Assembly (NCBI RefSeq): GCF_937616625.2
Contig: NC_065571.1
Location: forward strand, 18,909,701-18,973,700
Source of the DNA: Mercurialis annua
Lineage: Eukaryota > Streptophyta > Magnoliopsida > Malpighiales > Euphorbiaceae
Reading direction: 5' to 3'
DNA: 64,000 bases
Made by a program: the position numbers and the translations under genes. Below the pieces are notes generated by a model. That model ran no database searches and was not told the origin of the DNA. It saw only the letters and a list, made by a program, of their open reading frames with translations. Position 1 is the first letter of the stretch, and every line of letters starts with the position of its first letter. This document shows positions 13,001 through 25,354 of this stretch, piece by piece.

Positions 13001-14615
13001 CTTATTGCAATACTTATCGTTTATCTCTTGGTCTTTCTTATTATATACCTCCAACTATTCATTCTCATGCAGGGTTGGTGTTGGCTATACTTAGCAAGCC
13101 AAACCTTATACTTTAAACTATTCAATCCCATGTAATTCTGACGTTAACTGTACTTAGTTAATCCAATTTTATACTTTGTATTTTGTATTCTCGTCGCATG
13201 CCTTCTTGGCTCATCACTTTTATACATATATATATATATCCTCAATTGATACTCTTACTCAACTAATTCGAGTTCTTGATTTCGGCAATTGCAACGGTTA
13301 ATACTTAGGTAAACGTCTTGGAAACATCATGTTCCAATGACAACTTGATCCAATGGTTTAATCTAAAGTCATCACAGTTCTACTAAATCTTCACAACTTA
13401 TATACCATATCTAAAGCTTTTCGCGTTAATGCACAGTAAACTATGCATATTCCTTGCACTATGTCATATATCCGTCGATCTTTTGATTATATCTTCCTAT
13501 ATACTTCTTCTTCCTTTTGTCGTAATTTAATTATCTTTGACATCCCGTCAAAGAGATATTTACTTTCTAGCTTACCACTGATTAGGTACGCATCAGTTTC
13601 CTATACATCTACGATTTTATCTATATTCTAGTTCGTTAACTCAAATTTAAGTTCATATCCTAAAAGCATAGCTTCTATGTTCTCGCAATTATACGTATTC
13701 ATTCGCCTCTTGGCATTGATCGCAGCTTGCTCGCGAACATTTCACTTCCGTCACAGAGTTCTGGTCTAGGTATACTTACATAAAAATAAAATTTCTTGAA
13801 AACTTTTTCAAATAAAACATCTCATTTCGAGATTTAAATCAAAATTTCATTTAAATCTTAGCAGAATTGTGCACTAGGGTGATGACGTCTCTCATCCCCA
13901 AAGAGTTGCCATATCTCACCTTTTTGTCTGAACATAATGCATATGATGCATGTCCTATTAATGCATGTATTCATTTATCATTCTCTTCATTAATTATGTA
14001 TGTAGTGATGCATTCCTATCAATGTCGTGGCAATCACACATTTCTATATCGGGTCTAGGCACAATTATGCTTTCAAAATCGTTAAACAATTAACTTGAAA
14101 AAGTTATAAATTTCGAGTTTTGTAAGTTCTCTAGACCTTTAAACTCTGTATCCAGAAAGTTCTTCAACTTCTGCCACTTTGAATTCCTTCTTCATACGCT
14201 TCCTGAAAATTTGATCGATCAAATTCAATAGCATCTCTCGCATTATCAATGCTAACCACATACGCTTGACTATCGAGTTCTAGTAATACTAGATTCGATT
14301 TATAGAAAATCTTCTCTCCTTATCCGATGTAGTATGCGGCTGAGCTTTTCTCGGCCTAGACATGCTACAGCACGAAATGTCTCATCGTAATGTTTCATCT
14401 CCTCGAGATTCCATTTGGATATGCATATCACGTATGCATATCTTATCGAAAACAAAATACGCGCGTATATCTCATACATATGTATCACAACAAACAAATA
14501 AACTACTTGGATCAGACAGAGCTCAACTCTATAGCTGCCGTAGTTCCTAGGTGACTTTAATCGACAAAACTCATATTAGCAGAGGTAACTGGACCAACTG
14601 CTCTGATACCAAAAT
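10083..14615 (-). mobile_element. Element B internal region (non-autonomous, 4.5 kb)
   Basis: It lies between the PPT complement at 10083-10095 and the primer site at 14600-14611. No gag, protease, RT, RNase H or integrase motif is recognisable in either strand; the longest open frames are about 65 codons. It aligns by eye with A (3955-6786) and C (55587-59927) across its length, so the lack of coding sequence is a shared feature of the family and not decay of one copy. Replication would need proteins supplied by an autonomous relative, probably a Ty3/gypsy element given the LTR and primer type. Confidence 0.82.
14600..14611 (-). other. Primer-binding site, element B (tRNA-iMet)
   Basis: The minus strand reads TGGTATCAGAGC, four bases from the LTR boundary at 14616, as in A. 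Confidence 0.9.
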
Positions 14616-16984
14616 TGTCACGACCCAAATTATTGAGCCGCAACCGGCGCTAGGGAACGGGAGCGGTAGCTCCGGAATCCGTAGCAAGCCTAAAACCACT
14701 ATCAATATTTCGCGATAAAAACATATCATTATATAAAATACATTTTCAGAAATCTTCTTTAAGTATTATAATTTCAATTATCAAAGCATCGTATTCTTTT
14801 CCCGAAAACGTTTGCGAAACAATTCTTAGAAACCAGGGTCTTACAGCCCGATATCTCATATCCAGCACTGCGCTGTTTCTATTCACAACCATAACCAATT
14901 CCTCCCTAGGCAATTGGTATCGAATTCAAACGGATAACACTTTATCGTTATAAAAAACTTATTTATACAATAATATCAAAGTTTATTATACAAAATACCG
15001 TTTGAAATTACGTCATTACTTTAACACTGAGACCTACTGACTACTGCAGCTCTAAGGACTTGGACTTTGTGCAAGTCAGGAGACTTCCAACACAAAGAAG
15101 ATGGTCTGTCTGATCCTACTCCGATCACCTGAAACAAAACACTATGAGGGGGTCAGTATTTTGGGAAATACTAAAAAGTATTCAATTTAAACCTAAAACG
15201 ATGCAATAGCGTTCAAACCTCATGTAGCCAAGTATAGAATCTAATTGAAACCCTAATCCTCAAACATGCTAATCATATATCATTCAATCAAATCATTTCA
15301 TCTAAAGTTGTGAGTCCAACTCACTGGTGGGTCCAACCCACTAGATACGGGAACTCCAGGTTACACCGTAACCGAGTGCTTACTCGTATCGAATTCATTG
15401 TCCAACTTTAAAATTTATATTCATAATCAAACTCACATCTATATCAGATCAAAACTGATTTCAAATCAATCAAGTATGCAATTCATATAAATAATTCACA
15501 TTGCAAATACACAAGTCAAATGTAAAGCAAGATAGAATATTTGCTTGTATAAATACTTTAAAAGTAAATTATATAAACTCACAGTGACCGCTTATCCAAA
15601 AATACTTCGTTGCTCAGAAACGTCTAGCTTCCCGAGCTCCTGGTCCAGCGGCTCCTTGCCTCGCCGGATTTAAAACTATTTCAAAATAATTGACTCATGT
15701 CAGAATCCTATTCTAGGATTGACTCTAAACTCGAGACATGACACATTACTTGTCGCTTATCTAACTCGTTTACGGATCGTATCTCTTTCCTAACTCAATT
15801 CACGTTTAACCTCATTAGGTTAACGATTTAATCATTCGATAATCAATCGATTTTAATCTCAATACGCGAATACGTAATGGGGTCTCAAATCAAAACGGTA
15901 GGGCAAAGGAACCTTGGGGTGCACGATCGTGCACGTCCTGCTGGTGCACGTTCGTGCACCTCGTGTGCACGATTGTGCACTTTTGTGCACGATCCCCGGA
16001 ATCCATTTTCCGGGGTTTCCGACATGCTATCGATATAGAAATGCCCCCAACACTTCAAAAACGCTAAATTTAAACTCAAAACATCCAAATACGATTATAA
16101 AACCGTTAAAACGATAAAATCGTTTCGTGGCGTAAAACTTTAACTCGATATAACTCCAAATATATCCATTCAAACGGTAAAACGACAAGCTTACCGTGAT
16201 TCGCCACTGAAATATGTTCGATTCGAGCTATTAAACGTTAGAAACTGACGAGAAACGGCGAAACGGCGGCGAAGCGGGATCGTTCGCCATTTTTCTCTTC
16301 TCTGCTTCATGTCCCTTCTTCTGGACACTTCTTCTTCTTTCCTTTTCTTATGAATTCCAATATATATATCATGGCAATGTACCTCTTTAATCCTTTATTT
16401 CTTTAACTTTAACCATTTCTCTTTTAAACTTTCTATTTTAACCAAATGGTTATTTATTCACTTTAACTCAATTACTTACGTATTATTTATATCTATATAA
16501 ATAATACGATTCCAAAATTATTATTTCCCGTAACTTCCGATTGCTATTCTCGAGGTTTAATTGGCTAATTTTCACTTTAATCCTTAAACTTTTCAAAAGT
16601 TGCACTTTATCCCAAAACGCATCCGCGTCCAAATTTTAAAAGGTCTCCGATTGACTCGAAATTTTTACCACTATTACTATGAAATATTTCGCGGACCTTA
16701 GCGAAATAATTTCCCTTTTCGGGACTTAACTGGTTAAATTACCACTTTAATTCCTGAACTCTAGTTTGGGACTTTTCTTGACATTTTTCCTTTTAATTTA
16801 AATTCCAACTTTAGAATTGTAATATAATATTAATTCTCTCGCAATAATTTTTTTGTCGAAACCATCCTGCTAAAATTTTATATTTATCTTAACTTCTCGG
16901 AAATTCTTCCGATATCGCCACTTCGGCGACTCTACACTAGACACGTGGTCCAATTAGACAATTTAAATATTTTGGGGTATTACA
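14616..16984 (-). mobile_element. Element B 5' LTR (2369 bp)
   Basis: It runs TGTCACGACCC ... GGGGTATTACA on the plus strand and is followed by TCAGC (16985-16989), matching 7535-7539. It is very similar to the LTR at 7540-10082 apart from the missing duplication and the shorter dyad array (15918-15992). Confidence 0.9.
15918..15992. repeat. Leader dyad array, B 5' LTR (three units)
   Basis: There are three GTGCACGATCGTGCAC-type palindromes, against six at the same place in the 3' LTR of the same element. Confidence 0.85.
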
Positions 16985-17457
16985 TCAGCCGCGACCAATC
17001 TCTTAATCCCAAAGTGTGGGTCCAACCCACTAGATACAGGGCTCAGGTTACACTGTAACCGAATTCTCGCTCGTATCACATTCATATATCCAACTTCGAA
17101 ATTCATATTCATATTCATATCATGCATGTATATATATCAAATCATTTCTCATAAATAGACACTCTAGACTGACTCGATTACTGGTGATCACACAGCCTAT
17201 TGACACCCAATAGGTAGCTAGTTTCTTCGGATCGCATACTAGAGTCTCAGTTCAAAAACAATCATTCAAATCATCAAGTCATATAATTGCGATGCATGAA
17301 ATCGTAATATATGAAAATAACTTTTATAAGTAATACGCGAAAGTAATTGCAACTCACAGAACTCGCTATCCCAAAACTGCATCTTCGTCAATAATTTACG
17401 TAGGTTCCACGCGTCATTCAATCTCGTAGCTATTCCAGCTCGTCGGCCTGGTGGCTC
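16985..17457 (-). mobile_element. Element A 5' LTR, piece 2
   Basis: LTR sequence resumes after element B (GGGTCCAACCCACTAGATAC, then CACACAGCCTATTGACACCC) and is cut again at 17457 by solo LTR G. The last five bases, GGCTC (17453-17457), are G's left target duplication. Confidence 0.85.
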
Positions 17458-17533
17458 TGTAATATCCCGTATGTTTGAATTAATTTTTTTTAAATTTGTT
17501 ATTTTAACTTTGCATTCCGTCAAGTTTTAAGTA

Positions 17534-17570
<37 letters not shown>

Positions 17571-20441
17571 TTTTACTTAATTTTATTTGATTCGTTCGTT
17601 GATTCGTTCGTGATTCATTTCGGGCTCGATTTGTATTTTTAATTTTTTTTTTAAAAAGAGAAATTAGATATATTTTAGAATACATGCAAATCATGCATTT
17701 ATCTTATATTAGTTACGTAATTGGCCCATTCGTCTTAAACATGAAAAAGCCCATCACATACATAAAATTGAATTGTTCTTGAGTTTATGCAGCAACCCAT
17801 ATTCTGCATGTATACACGTTTCTTTTCCTATTTTTTTGTACGGTCTAAAACCTAATTTCTTTTCCCCTCAATTCTTTCAAACCCTAGCCGACATTACCAT
17901 CTCAAACACTCTGAAACTACACACTCTTTTCATCTCTAAATTCTCGTCAAAGGTCGGTAAGTTTCTACTTTAATTTTTTGTTTTAAATCTATTGCGCAAC
18001 GTTCCGTATTTTGATCCGTTCTAATTGGTTTCAGCGCTAAATTTGAATATGTCTCGGCCTAGTTGTTGTACACTCACGCCTCTACGATTCTCATCTTTAT
18101 TTTTGTCAAACGGTACGTAAAACTATCCGTTTGAGCCGCCTTTGTTTTATCGTTTTATGTGTTTCTTGATTGCGTATTGTTCTTGTGATGTTTCTGCCAT
18201 TTTGTCCAAAATTAAACTAGTGTTATTCATGCTTTCTAATGATTATAACCTGTTTATCCTAGACTGAATAATGATTGCTTGGTCTTGAATCTCTCGTTGA
18301 TGATTTTGCTTTTGTTACGTTTGGGATCTGCTGTTCTTGCGAAGATCTTTGGCTACCGTCCCTTGCTATGTTTTATTGCCAATTTAGTTAGTTGGAATCT
18401 GGTAATATTTATTGTCCACGTTGTTGTCTCCCTTTTTGTTATTCATGAAGGTTATAGAGTTTGGTGTTCATTTTAATTATAAAACTTGAAAGTTATGGTT
18501 TTTTTTTTCTCGAACCTTTATTTTGGTTGTTTGTTCATGGCTCTGTGATGGAGCCATATTCATGAAAATAGGTTTCAGCGGGAACTTGGTTTGTTCAATT
18601 GTGTGGGCTCATTCTTGTTTAATGTGTGGGCTTTATAAATCTATTATTTTCAAATTGGTTGTTTTATGTTTGGGCTTAATTTTGATATTGGCATTTTGGG
18701 TTGTTTTTCTAATGAGATTCTCATTGTTTAATTTGATAATCATGTTTAAATTGAATATTATATTTGGTTAAATACCAGTTTTGAAATCGAACATTTATTT
18801 ATCGTTTTAATTTTCAAATTTCTATTTATTGATATTATTTTATAAATAAAATAATATTATTGATTCGATTTTAATTTGATTATTATATTTTGAAATGATT
18901 TATTTTATTTTAATCTTTTAAATCGAATAATTACTTGGGTAATTATCATTTTTGAGAGTTATGCCTTGTTATGCCATTTTGGCTAAAATTACGTTTTAAC
19001 TTTTAAAATGTCTTCTTTACTTATTTTAGTTTAGTTTTTTTTTGTTGTAACTTGAGTTACTTGAAGTTAAAGCTATTGAGTTCCGTTTTAAATTTTTGAT
19101 TATTATTTTAGCAAAGTTGTTCTATAATTATAAACTATGGTTTATAATTGGATATAAATATATTTATTTTATCAAAGTTATTTTAGGGAATTATAAACTC
19201 TGGTTTATATTTTGATAAAATATTTTTGGGTCGGGTTAGACTTGGGTCACTCGACATGTGAGGTAGCTTGGTAGTTTTTGGTAACTCGGCTAACCCAATA
19301 TTTCAGAAAATGGATTTAAGTTATTATTTATTTATTTATTATTTAAGTAATATTTTTCGGAACAGATTTTAAAGCGGAAACCCAATAGACTTAACTTATT
19401 TATTTATTTGAGTATTGTGTTACTCGATGTGGTTTGTTTTTGACTCGGGTCATTACGTGATTAATTGTTCATTCTATTCTGGCTTCGTTTATACTTGATT
19501 CGGTATTGTGCTAGTCCTATGTGGTGTCTAGTACTCTCTAGAGTTAGGGGTTGATTTTAATATTGCTTTTACTCTGTTCTTAGACTCGTCGACTATGCGT
19601 GCTTCATAGTCGATTCATGTTTTGTCGCTTGCCAGGTTTTCACGTGGATTAGCAAGCAGTGAGTTTGTAGTGCTATTTACCGCTTTATTAAGTACCACAT
19701 CTTATTTTAGTATTATAAATGTTTTTGAACTATTTTAAGCGATTATGGATCTGGATTGAAACGAGCTGCTCGATAGACTTGTATCGAGACTGTGTGCACC
19801 GGTAAGTACTCTGGGATCGGCAGAGTAATGTCTTGCTTACGCTGGTATATGACGAGGATTTATTCCCATACACTTTGGGTTTTACAGTATGCTATGTCAT
19901 ACTTACGCTGTGATCATTTCAATACTGTTATTCCATAATTATATTTCATATTAGTACAGATGTATTTTGATTTAAGGGTTTTAAACTTAATAAATGTAAA
20001 TAGTATTGCGACTCATCTCAGTATATCTGACCCCCGCTGTTTTCCCATTTTCCAGGTTATTTATTTTGAGCGAGTCTGCTGATCTCCGAATCTTTATTCC
20101 TCGGAGGTTTATTTTATTGTACTAAATTATCAAACTGATTTTATTCTTAGACCGCAGTAGTAGATTATAAGTCTTTATTATTCTAGTCTGTTTCTAGGAT
20201 TGGTCTGACTGGCTTTATTTTATGCTTGGGCATTATATTGTCAACTCTTGTTATTCATTATTTGATAAAAGTATATTATATTTAAACTGTTAGTTTAAGT
20301 TGGAGTCTTGATTGCCCCCGAGCATTGGATTTTCTGCAGGTTTATATGATTGGTTGTTTTCCGCAAGGCTTGCTACGGGTTTCGGTACAACCATACCCAT
20401 ACCCTAGCGCCGGTCGCGATTCATGAAATTGGGTCGTGACA
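17458..20441 (+). mobile_element. Solo LTR G (2984 bp)
   Basis: It starts TGTAATATCCCG, ends GGGTCGTGACA and is flanked by GGCTC on both sides (17453-17457 and 20442-20446) with no internal region. It is therefore a solo LTR left by LTR-LTR recombination. It shares only the ends and the conserved 3' terminal block (GCTTGCTACGGG, CCCTAGCGCCGG) with F and B; the middle differs and I see no dyad array. An (ATT)n tract lies at 17535-17567. Short hydrophobic open frames around 18279-18771 have no recognisable domain and are probably chance. Confidence 0.88.
17535..17567. repeat. (ATT)n microsatellite
   Basis: About eleven ATT units lie 77 bp inside solo LTR G. Confidence 0.9.
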
Positions 20442-21784
20442 GGCTCGTCGGTACATTCGTCAATTATTCAAGTTACCGTACGTTTAATTCATAAACGTAA
20501 ACTAAATGCTAAGATCCTAGATGATAAACTTAGGTTAACACGATCGAATTCCATATACGACTCTTAACTTTGATCGTGTTCTAATACTTAGTCGAGATAC
20601 TTGTTATATCTCTTATTCATCGATTTTTAAACATAGGTTCCTTATATCTCGAAACCCAAATCGAACACGTTATGTTCGATATCCAAATTTCTCGTTTTCG
20701 GGGTCCGTATTTCCCTTTTTAATGTCTGCCACTCTAAAAGTCAGAAAATTAGGTCATCATGGGGCAAGAATGCCCAATCAGGTACGATTGCTGGCTGTGC
20801 GGGCGCACGAAAGGTCCTGTGCATTTGCACAGCCCTGTGTGCGTTCGCACACCACCCCATGTGCGTTCGCACACCGATTATAGCCACCGGAAAGGTCGTT
20901 TTCCGGGTGCTTCGCCATTTTACGATACCTCTAATTCATTTCAACATGCCTCTACATCATTTAACACAAATCCCAATTCCGACTTCATCAAAATCGACAA
21001 TGGAAACGCGATTACGAATCGTTTAATTCGTTAAAACGAAACAACCCTTATTCACTAATTTTTCCAACAAAAACTTCGAGCTTACCTTGATTTGAAGCTC
21101 AAAGATGATAGAGGATTGAATTCTGAACAAATCGATATATAGAACGCGCGATTTGGACGAGAAACGGCGAAACGACGGCGGATCGACGATGATCGTCATT
21201 TTCTTCCTCTTTCTCTCCTTTCTCTATAAGTTTTTTATCTGTTCTTATCATTTCCTTATGGGTTAATGTACTCTTTTAATCCTTCATTTCTTTAACTTAA
21301 ACAAATTCTCTTTCAGACTTTCTATTTTAACTTAACAATTAATTATTTACTTTAATTCAATTACGTACGTATTGTTTATATCCAAATAAATAATACGATT
21401 CTAAAATTATTATTTTCCATCAATAATCATGTAATTGCAATTTTCGAGGCCTAATTGGCTAATTTACACTTTAGTCCTTGAACTTTTCATAAATTGCAAT
21501 TTAGCCCAAAACGCATCCGCGTCCAAATTTTAAAAGGTCGAAACTTTTATCACAGATACTATAAAACATTTCGCGGACCTTGACGGAATAATTTCCACTA
21601 CGGGATTTATATTTTATTTTATATTAATTTTCTAACCTTTTTCTCAAATTCCGCTAATATAGCTTATCATAAATTATTCTAAATTCCTGATTCTTTTATT
21701 AAATTAAATCCATCTTAACCTAACTTGTCGGAATTTACGGCACGTGGCACGATCTAGTCACTTTAAAATATTTGGGGTATTATA
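20442..21784 (-). mobile_element. Element A 5' LTR, piece 3 (5'-terminal part)
   Basis: It continues from 17457 after G and its TSD (GTCGGTACATTCG...). It contains a dyad array at 20795-20875 and shared family blocks such as ACGCATCCGCGTCC. It ends GGGGTATTATA, where the expected terminal CA has become TA. Summing the three pieces gives about 2.56 kb, matching the size of the other LTRs. Confidence 0.83.
20795..20875. repeat. Leader dyad array, A LTR
   Basis: Four dyads: GTGCGGGCGCAC, TGTGCATTTGCACA, TGTGTGCGTTCGCACACC and GTGCGTTCGCAC. The consensus TGTGCG(N)CGCACA matches F, not B. Confidence 0.8.
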
Positions 21785-22534
21785 CGCCACCAATCTAATG
21801 AGTGGGATCAGTCCACTTATAACACTTGTCTATTAGTAGATTCATGGTTGGTTACGTATAGGGAAGCTATTTCCTATCCCGCCAAGATAAACTGGTTCTT
21901 ATATGCTTTATGTTAATACAATAATGTTTCATCATTGTCTATGGTTTTTAGATGAGTTTAATTTAAGTTTATGTTACTAGTGATAATTAATATTTTTTAT
22001 AATAACGCCTGAACACCGAAGCGCTATTATTATATTTAAAAAAAACACTGTAAGGAAAAATAATATTTTAAGAGGTGGACTTGGTCTCTGGTGTCGGATG
22101 AGCCGAGAGGCCTACATACCCGGTAGACGGATTCAAAGTCTGCATAGTTCGAGGTGAAATATTTTAAACAAAAATTTAAAAAAAAGAGATTTTGACAAAA
22201 TTGGAATTTATGAAAAGGAAATAAGGGTAAGTGAAATTTAGTGAAATAATGAGATTGTTTAAAATAGACTCTAAGATTTGATTTTGAAGCTTACATACCC
22301 GAAGTTCAGGTAAATAGAGCATGAAATGCAGAATCTCGGAAATTGCAATTTTAAAAGAATAATTTTTTAAAGAGTGAGCTTGATCTCGTGATTCGAATCT
22401 CCGAGAGGCCTACATACCCAATAGATGGGATCAAAGTCCGCATAGTTCAAAATTTTAATATTGAGTGATGAATCGGCACTCCCGATCCATAGCTTGACTA
22501 AAACAATATTTAAACCGTCAAGTATTAAAATAAA
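21785..22534. other. AT-rich spacer with an 85-bp direct repeat
   Basis: There is no coding potential. A degenerate direct repeat occurs at about 22073-22165 and 22372-22460; both contain GAGAGGCCTACATACCC followed by a CAAAGTC(T/C)GCATAGTTC block. The origin is not recognised. The last nine bases (22526-22534) are the left TSD of the following MITE. Confidence 0.5.
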
Positions 22535-23276
22535 GACTAATCACCTGTAAAACTACCGACCTTTCAATTTTTTTTCAATAACACCCTCATCTTGTAAAAT
22601 CTCAATAGCACCCTATTTCGTATTTTTACGTTTCAATAGCACCATAAAGTATTAAATTGAACTCTTTTCATTTTGATAAAATTCAAAATAAATCCTTTAT
22701 ATTTACCACATATTCTAAATAGTATTTAATGTTATAAATATTACAAAAAAACTCTCTTCTCTATATTTAAAGATTAATAAAAAAAATTATTTAATAAAAT
22801 AATTAAAATAAAAAAATATTTGAGGAAGAACTATGTTTTTGAAGAAGAACATTGTTATTCCTCAAGAACTGATGTTCTTGAGCATGGGAGGACGAGATTT
22901 GTTCGTTCTCCTGGAGCTCGTCCTCCCAAGGAGGCTGATGGTGGAAAAGCGGTGGTTTTTGGGTTGAAGAAAATGTCGGAGATGATATATAAAATAAGTT
23001 TTAAATTTTTTATTTGAATTAGTGGAAAAGAGGGTTTGTTTGGAGGTATTTTAAGTTAAGGGATTTATTTGTATTTGTTTAATTAGAAAAAGGTATAAAA
23101 CGATCTTTTCGTTTAGTTATTTTATAAAATTTAATCCATAGAAAAATTGCCTAATTTTTTAATTTAGGGTGCTATTGAAACGTAAAAATATAAAATAGGG
23201 TGCTATTGAGGTTTTTACAAGATGAGGATGGTATTGAATAAAATTTGAAAGGTCGATAGCTTATAGGTGATTAGCC
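22535..23276. mobile_element. Mutator-like MITE / possible Pack-MULE 1 (742 bp)
   Basis: Terminal inverted repeats of about 120 bp (22535-22655 and 23155-23276), starting GACTAATCACCT and, inverted, GGCTAATCACCT, share the phrase CAATAGCACCCTA. The flanking 9-bp duplication TAAAATAAA (22526-22534 and 23277-23285) is perfect. A 9-bp TSD with long TIRs is the signature of the Mutator superfamily. The centre (22820-23017) is less AT-rich than the arms and has a 65-codon frame containing RSPGARPPKEADGG, which might be a captured gene fragment. No transposase is present. Confidence 0.88.
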
Positions 23277-23285
23277 TAAAATAAA

Positions 23286-23971
23286 TTAGGCAAAGTACTA
23301 AAAAAATATTCAACAGACAAGTTTTAATCTGATACCGGAATCACTAAACTAAAGAATAAGACAAATTTAATTAGGATAAATGAAGCAAATGATTGACCCA
23401 TTATATCATATCATCCGAAGAAACGGAAAATACCAAAAAGTTCAAATAGGTTGGCCCATGGACAGACAAAGATGTTTTGGACTGCTCAAAACAAAGATGC
23501 GGACTCAATTTTACTAAACTACATGAATTGATGGACATTATTAGAGAAAATTACACCATTTACCAAAAAAAATGAAAATAATTATAAAATTACATGTTGA
23601 CTTTTTTCATTTACAATTTTTTTAATAATATTTACTAAAGTACAATAAATAAAAAATAATATCAAACATACGATGTATAATGTGAGTATAATGTCAGTAT
23701 ACTAATAAACTAACATTATATCAACATTATACCGAAATTATACCAACATTATACATACTGGGATTTTATTAATATTAAATAAAAATTTACCAAAATTACA
23801 TCAAATCGTATACTAAAAATTAAATTAATAATATACCAAAATTATACCAACAGTATACCAAGAGTGTACACATCAACATTACACCACATCGCATACTAAA
23901 TATTAACTTAACAATATACTAAAATTATACCAACAATATACAAATTATCTAGTTCATTACCAACTATAGTG

Positions 23972-24049
<78 letters not shown>

Positions 24050-24479
24050 CATATTATCAACTAAAAAATATATATAAAAATTTATAATTAATATACCAAA
24101 AATATACTGAAATTATACCAATAATAAACCAAATATTATTTTTAAATTATCTGATTTATAGTTTTAATATTCCAAAATTATACCATAATTATACCGACAT
24201 TATACAAATCATACTTTTTTAATTAATTTTCATTTTTTGGTACTTCTTTAATTAATTTTAAATCAGTCATATTTTTGTAAATAAAAGAAATTTGCAAGTA
24301 CTTTTGTAAATATTTTTAAAATTGTAGGTACTTTTGTCATCGTACTAAATTAAATTAGCCTAAAATAAATTATATTTTTAAAATTGTAGGTATTTTTAAA
24401 ATTGTATTCATTACTTTTGAAACATTTTAGTGACCACTAAGTTAAAACTTAAGCTTCTTTTCTCATACAACACCATTTA
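23286..24479. repeat. AT-rich block with (TA)n and degenerate short repeats
   Basis: The block is made of many variants of ATACCAAAATTATACC (about 23680-24210), a (TA)n microsatellite (23974-24042) and three copies of ATTTTTAAAATTGTAGGTA (about 24317, 24373, 24390). The string TTAGCCTAAAATAAATTA at 23271 recurs at about 24355. I see no genes. Confidence 0.7.
23974..24042. repeat. (TA)n microsatellite
   Basis: About 34 uninterrupted TA units. Confidence 0.95.
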
Positions 24480-24488
24480 TTTTCTTTA

Positions 24489-25345
24489 GGCCTAATTACT
24501 TAAAAAAACCTATCTTTTAGCATTTTTTCGTTTATACCATGGCCGAGAAAAAAGTTCATTTGTACCATTTTTTTGATTTTTCATTTCATCTCTACCCCAA
24601 AAAGGGTACAATTGACTATATAAAAATTTTAAGGATAAAAATGTTAATAACAACTAAATAAAAAGGTTCCACCATATTTTTTCTTATTTAAAAAAAATAC
24701 AAATAAGTACTTTAACTTTAAAAATATTCAAATACATTTTTTAACTTATTGTTTTTAGATATTTTAATAAAAAATTAAATTATTTAAAAAATATTCCCGG
24801 CGTACTATCGTGCTCCCCCAATTTATCGAACCCGCTAAATTTTTTTTTATCGTTTTGATGCTCCTCCATCCGCCAGAAGGAGGAGCAGCTCCTTCCTCCA
24901 TGGAGGAAGGAGGACCAGCTCCTTCCTCCCTTGAGCAAGGAGCAAGCTGTTCCTTCCTCATGGGAGGGAGGAGCAGCTCGTGCTCCTCCTTCGAGGAGGT
25001 GCCCAGAATATTCTTTTAAAAAAAATAAATTTTTTGCGTAAATTTTAATTTTTGTTACGGTTAAGATAATTATATATTATATAAATTAATATTTATTATC
25101 AATTTATTTTTTTTGGGAAAAGAAGGTACTTTTGTACAATTAATATGATTAATGTCTAATTAGAATAATAGTTAAATTTAAAGGATTATTTTAGCCTTTT
25201 TTGTATATGAAAAGAGATCAATTTAGTACTTCGGGATACAGTTGAAAACGAAAAATTAAAAATAGGGTACAAATGAACTTTTTCCTAGGTCATGGTATAA
25301 ACGAAAAAATATTACAAGGTGGATTTTTTTTTAAGTAATTAGGCC
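24489..25345. mobile_element. Mutator-like MITE / possible Pack-MULE 2 (857 bp)
   Basis: TIRs of about 120 bp begin GGCCTAATTACTTAAAAAA at both ends (24489 and inverted at 25345), with the shared phrase CGTTTATACCATG. The 9-bp duplication TTTTCTTTA (24480-24488 and 25346-25354) is perfect. The core at 24864-25010 is unlike the AT-rich arms: it is a CT/GA-rich run of GGAGGAGCAGCTCCTTCCTC-type units that are partly palindromic. It is either captured coding sequence or a local expansion. No transposase is present. Confidence 0.88.
24864..25010. repeat. GC-richer, partly palindromic core of MITE 2
   Basis: Repeated GGAGGA/TCCTCC phrases (CCATGGAGGAAGGAGGACC, AGCAGCTCCTTCCTCC) form overlapping inverted repeats. 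Both strands are open for about 65 codons, so it could be a captured exon, but no domain is recognisable. Confidence 0.6.
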
Positions 25346-25354
25346 TTTTCTTTA

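Noticed and set aside
18279..18771. Two hydrophobic frames in solo LTR G as small membrane proteins
   Set aside because: T-rich LTR sequence yields such frames by chance; there are no homologous frames in the other LTRs.
22073..22460. Direct repeat with GGATTCAAAGTC, like a Pol III B box, as a SINE
   Set aside because: The B-box match has an extra base, there is no A box at the right distance and no tail or TSD is visible.
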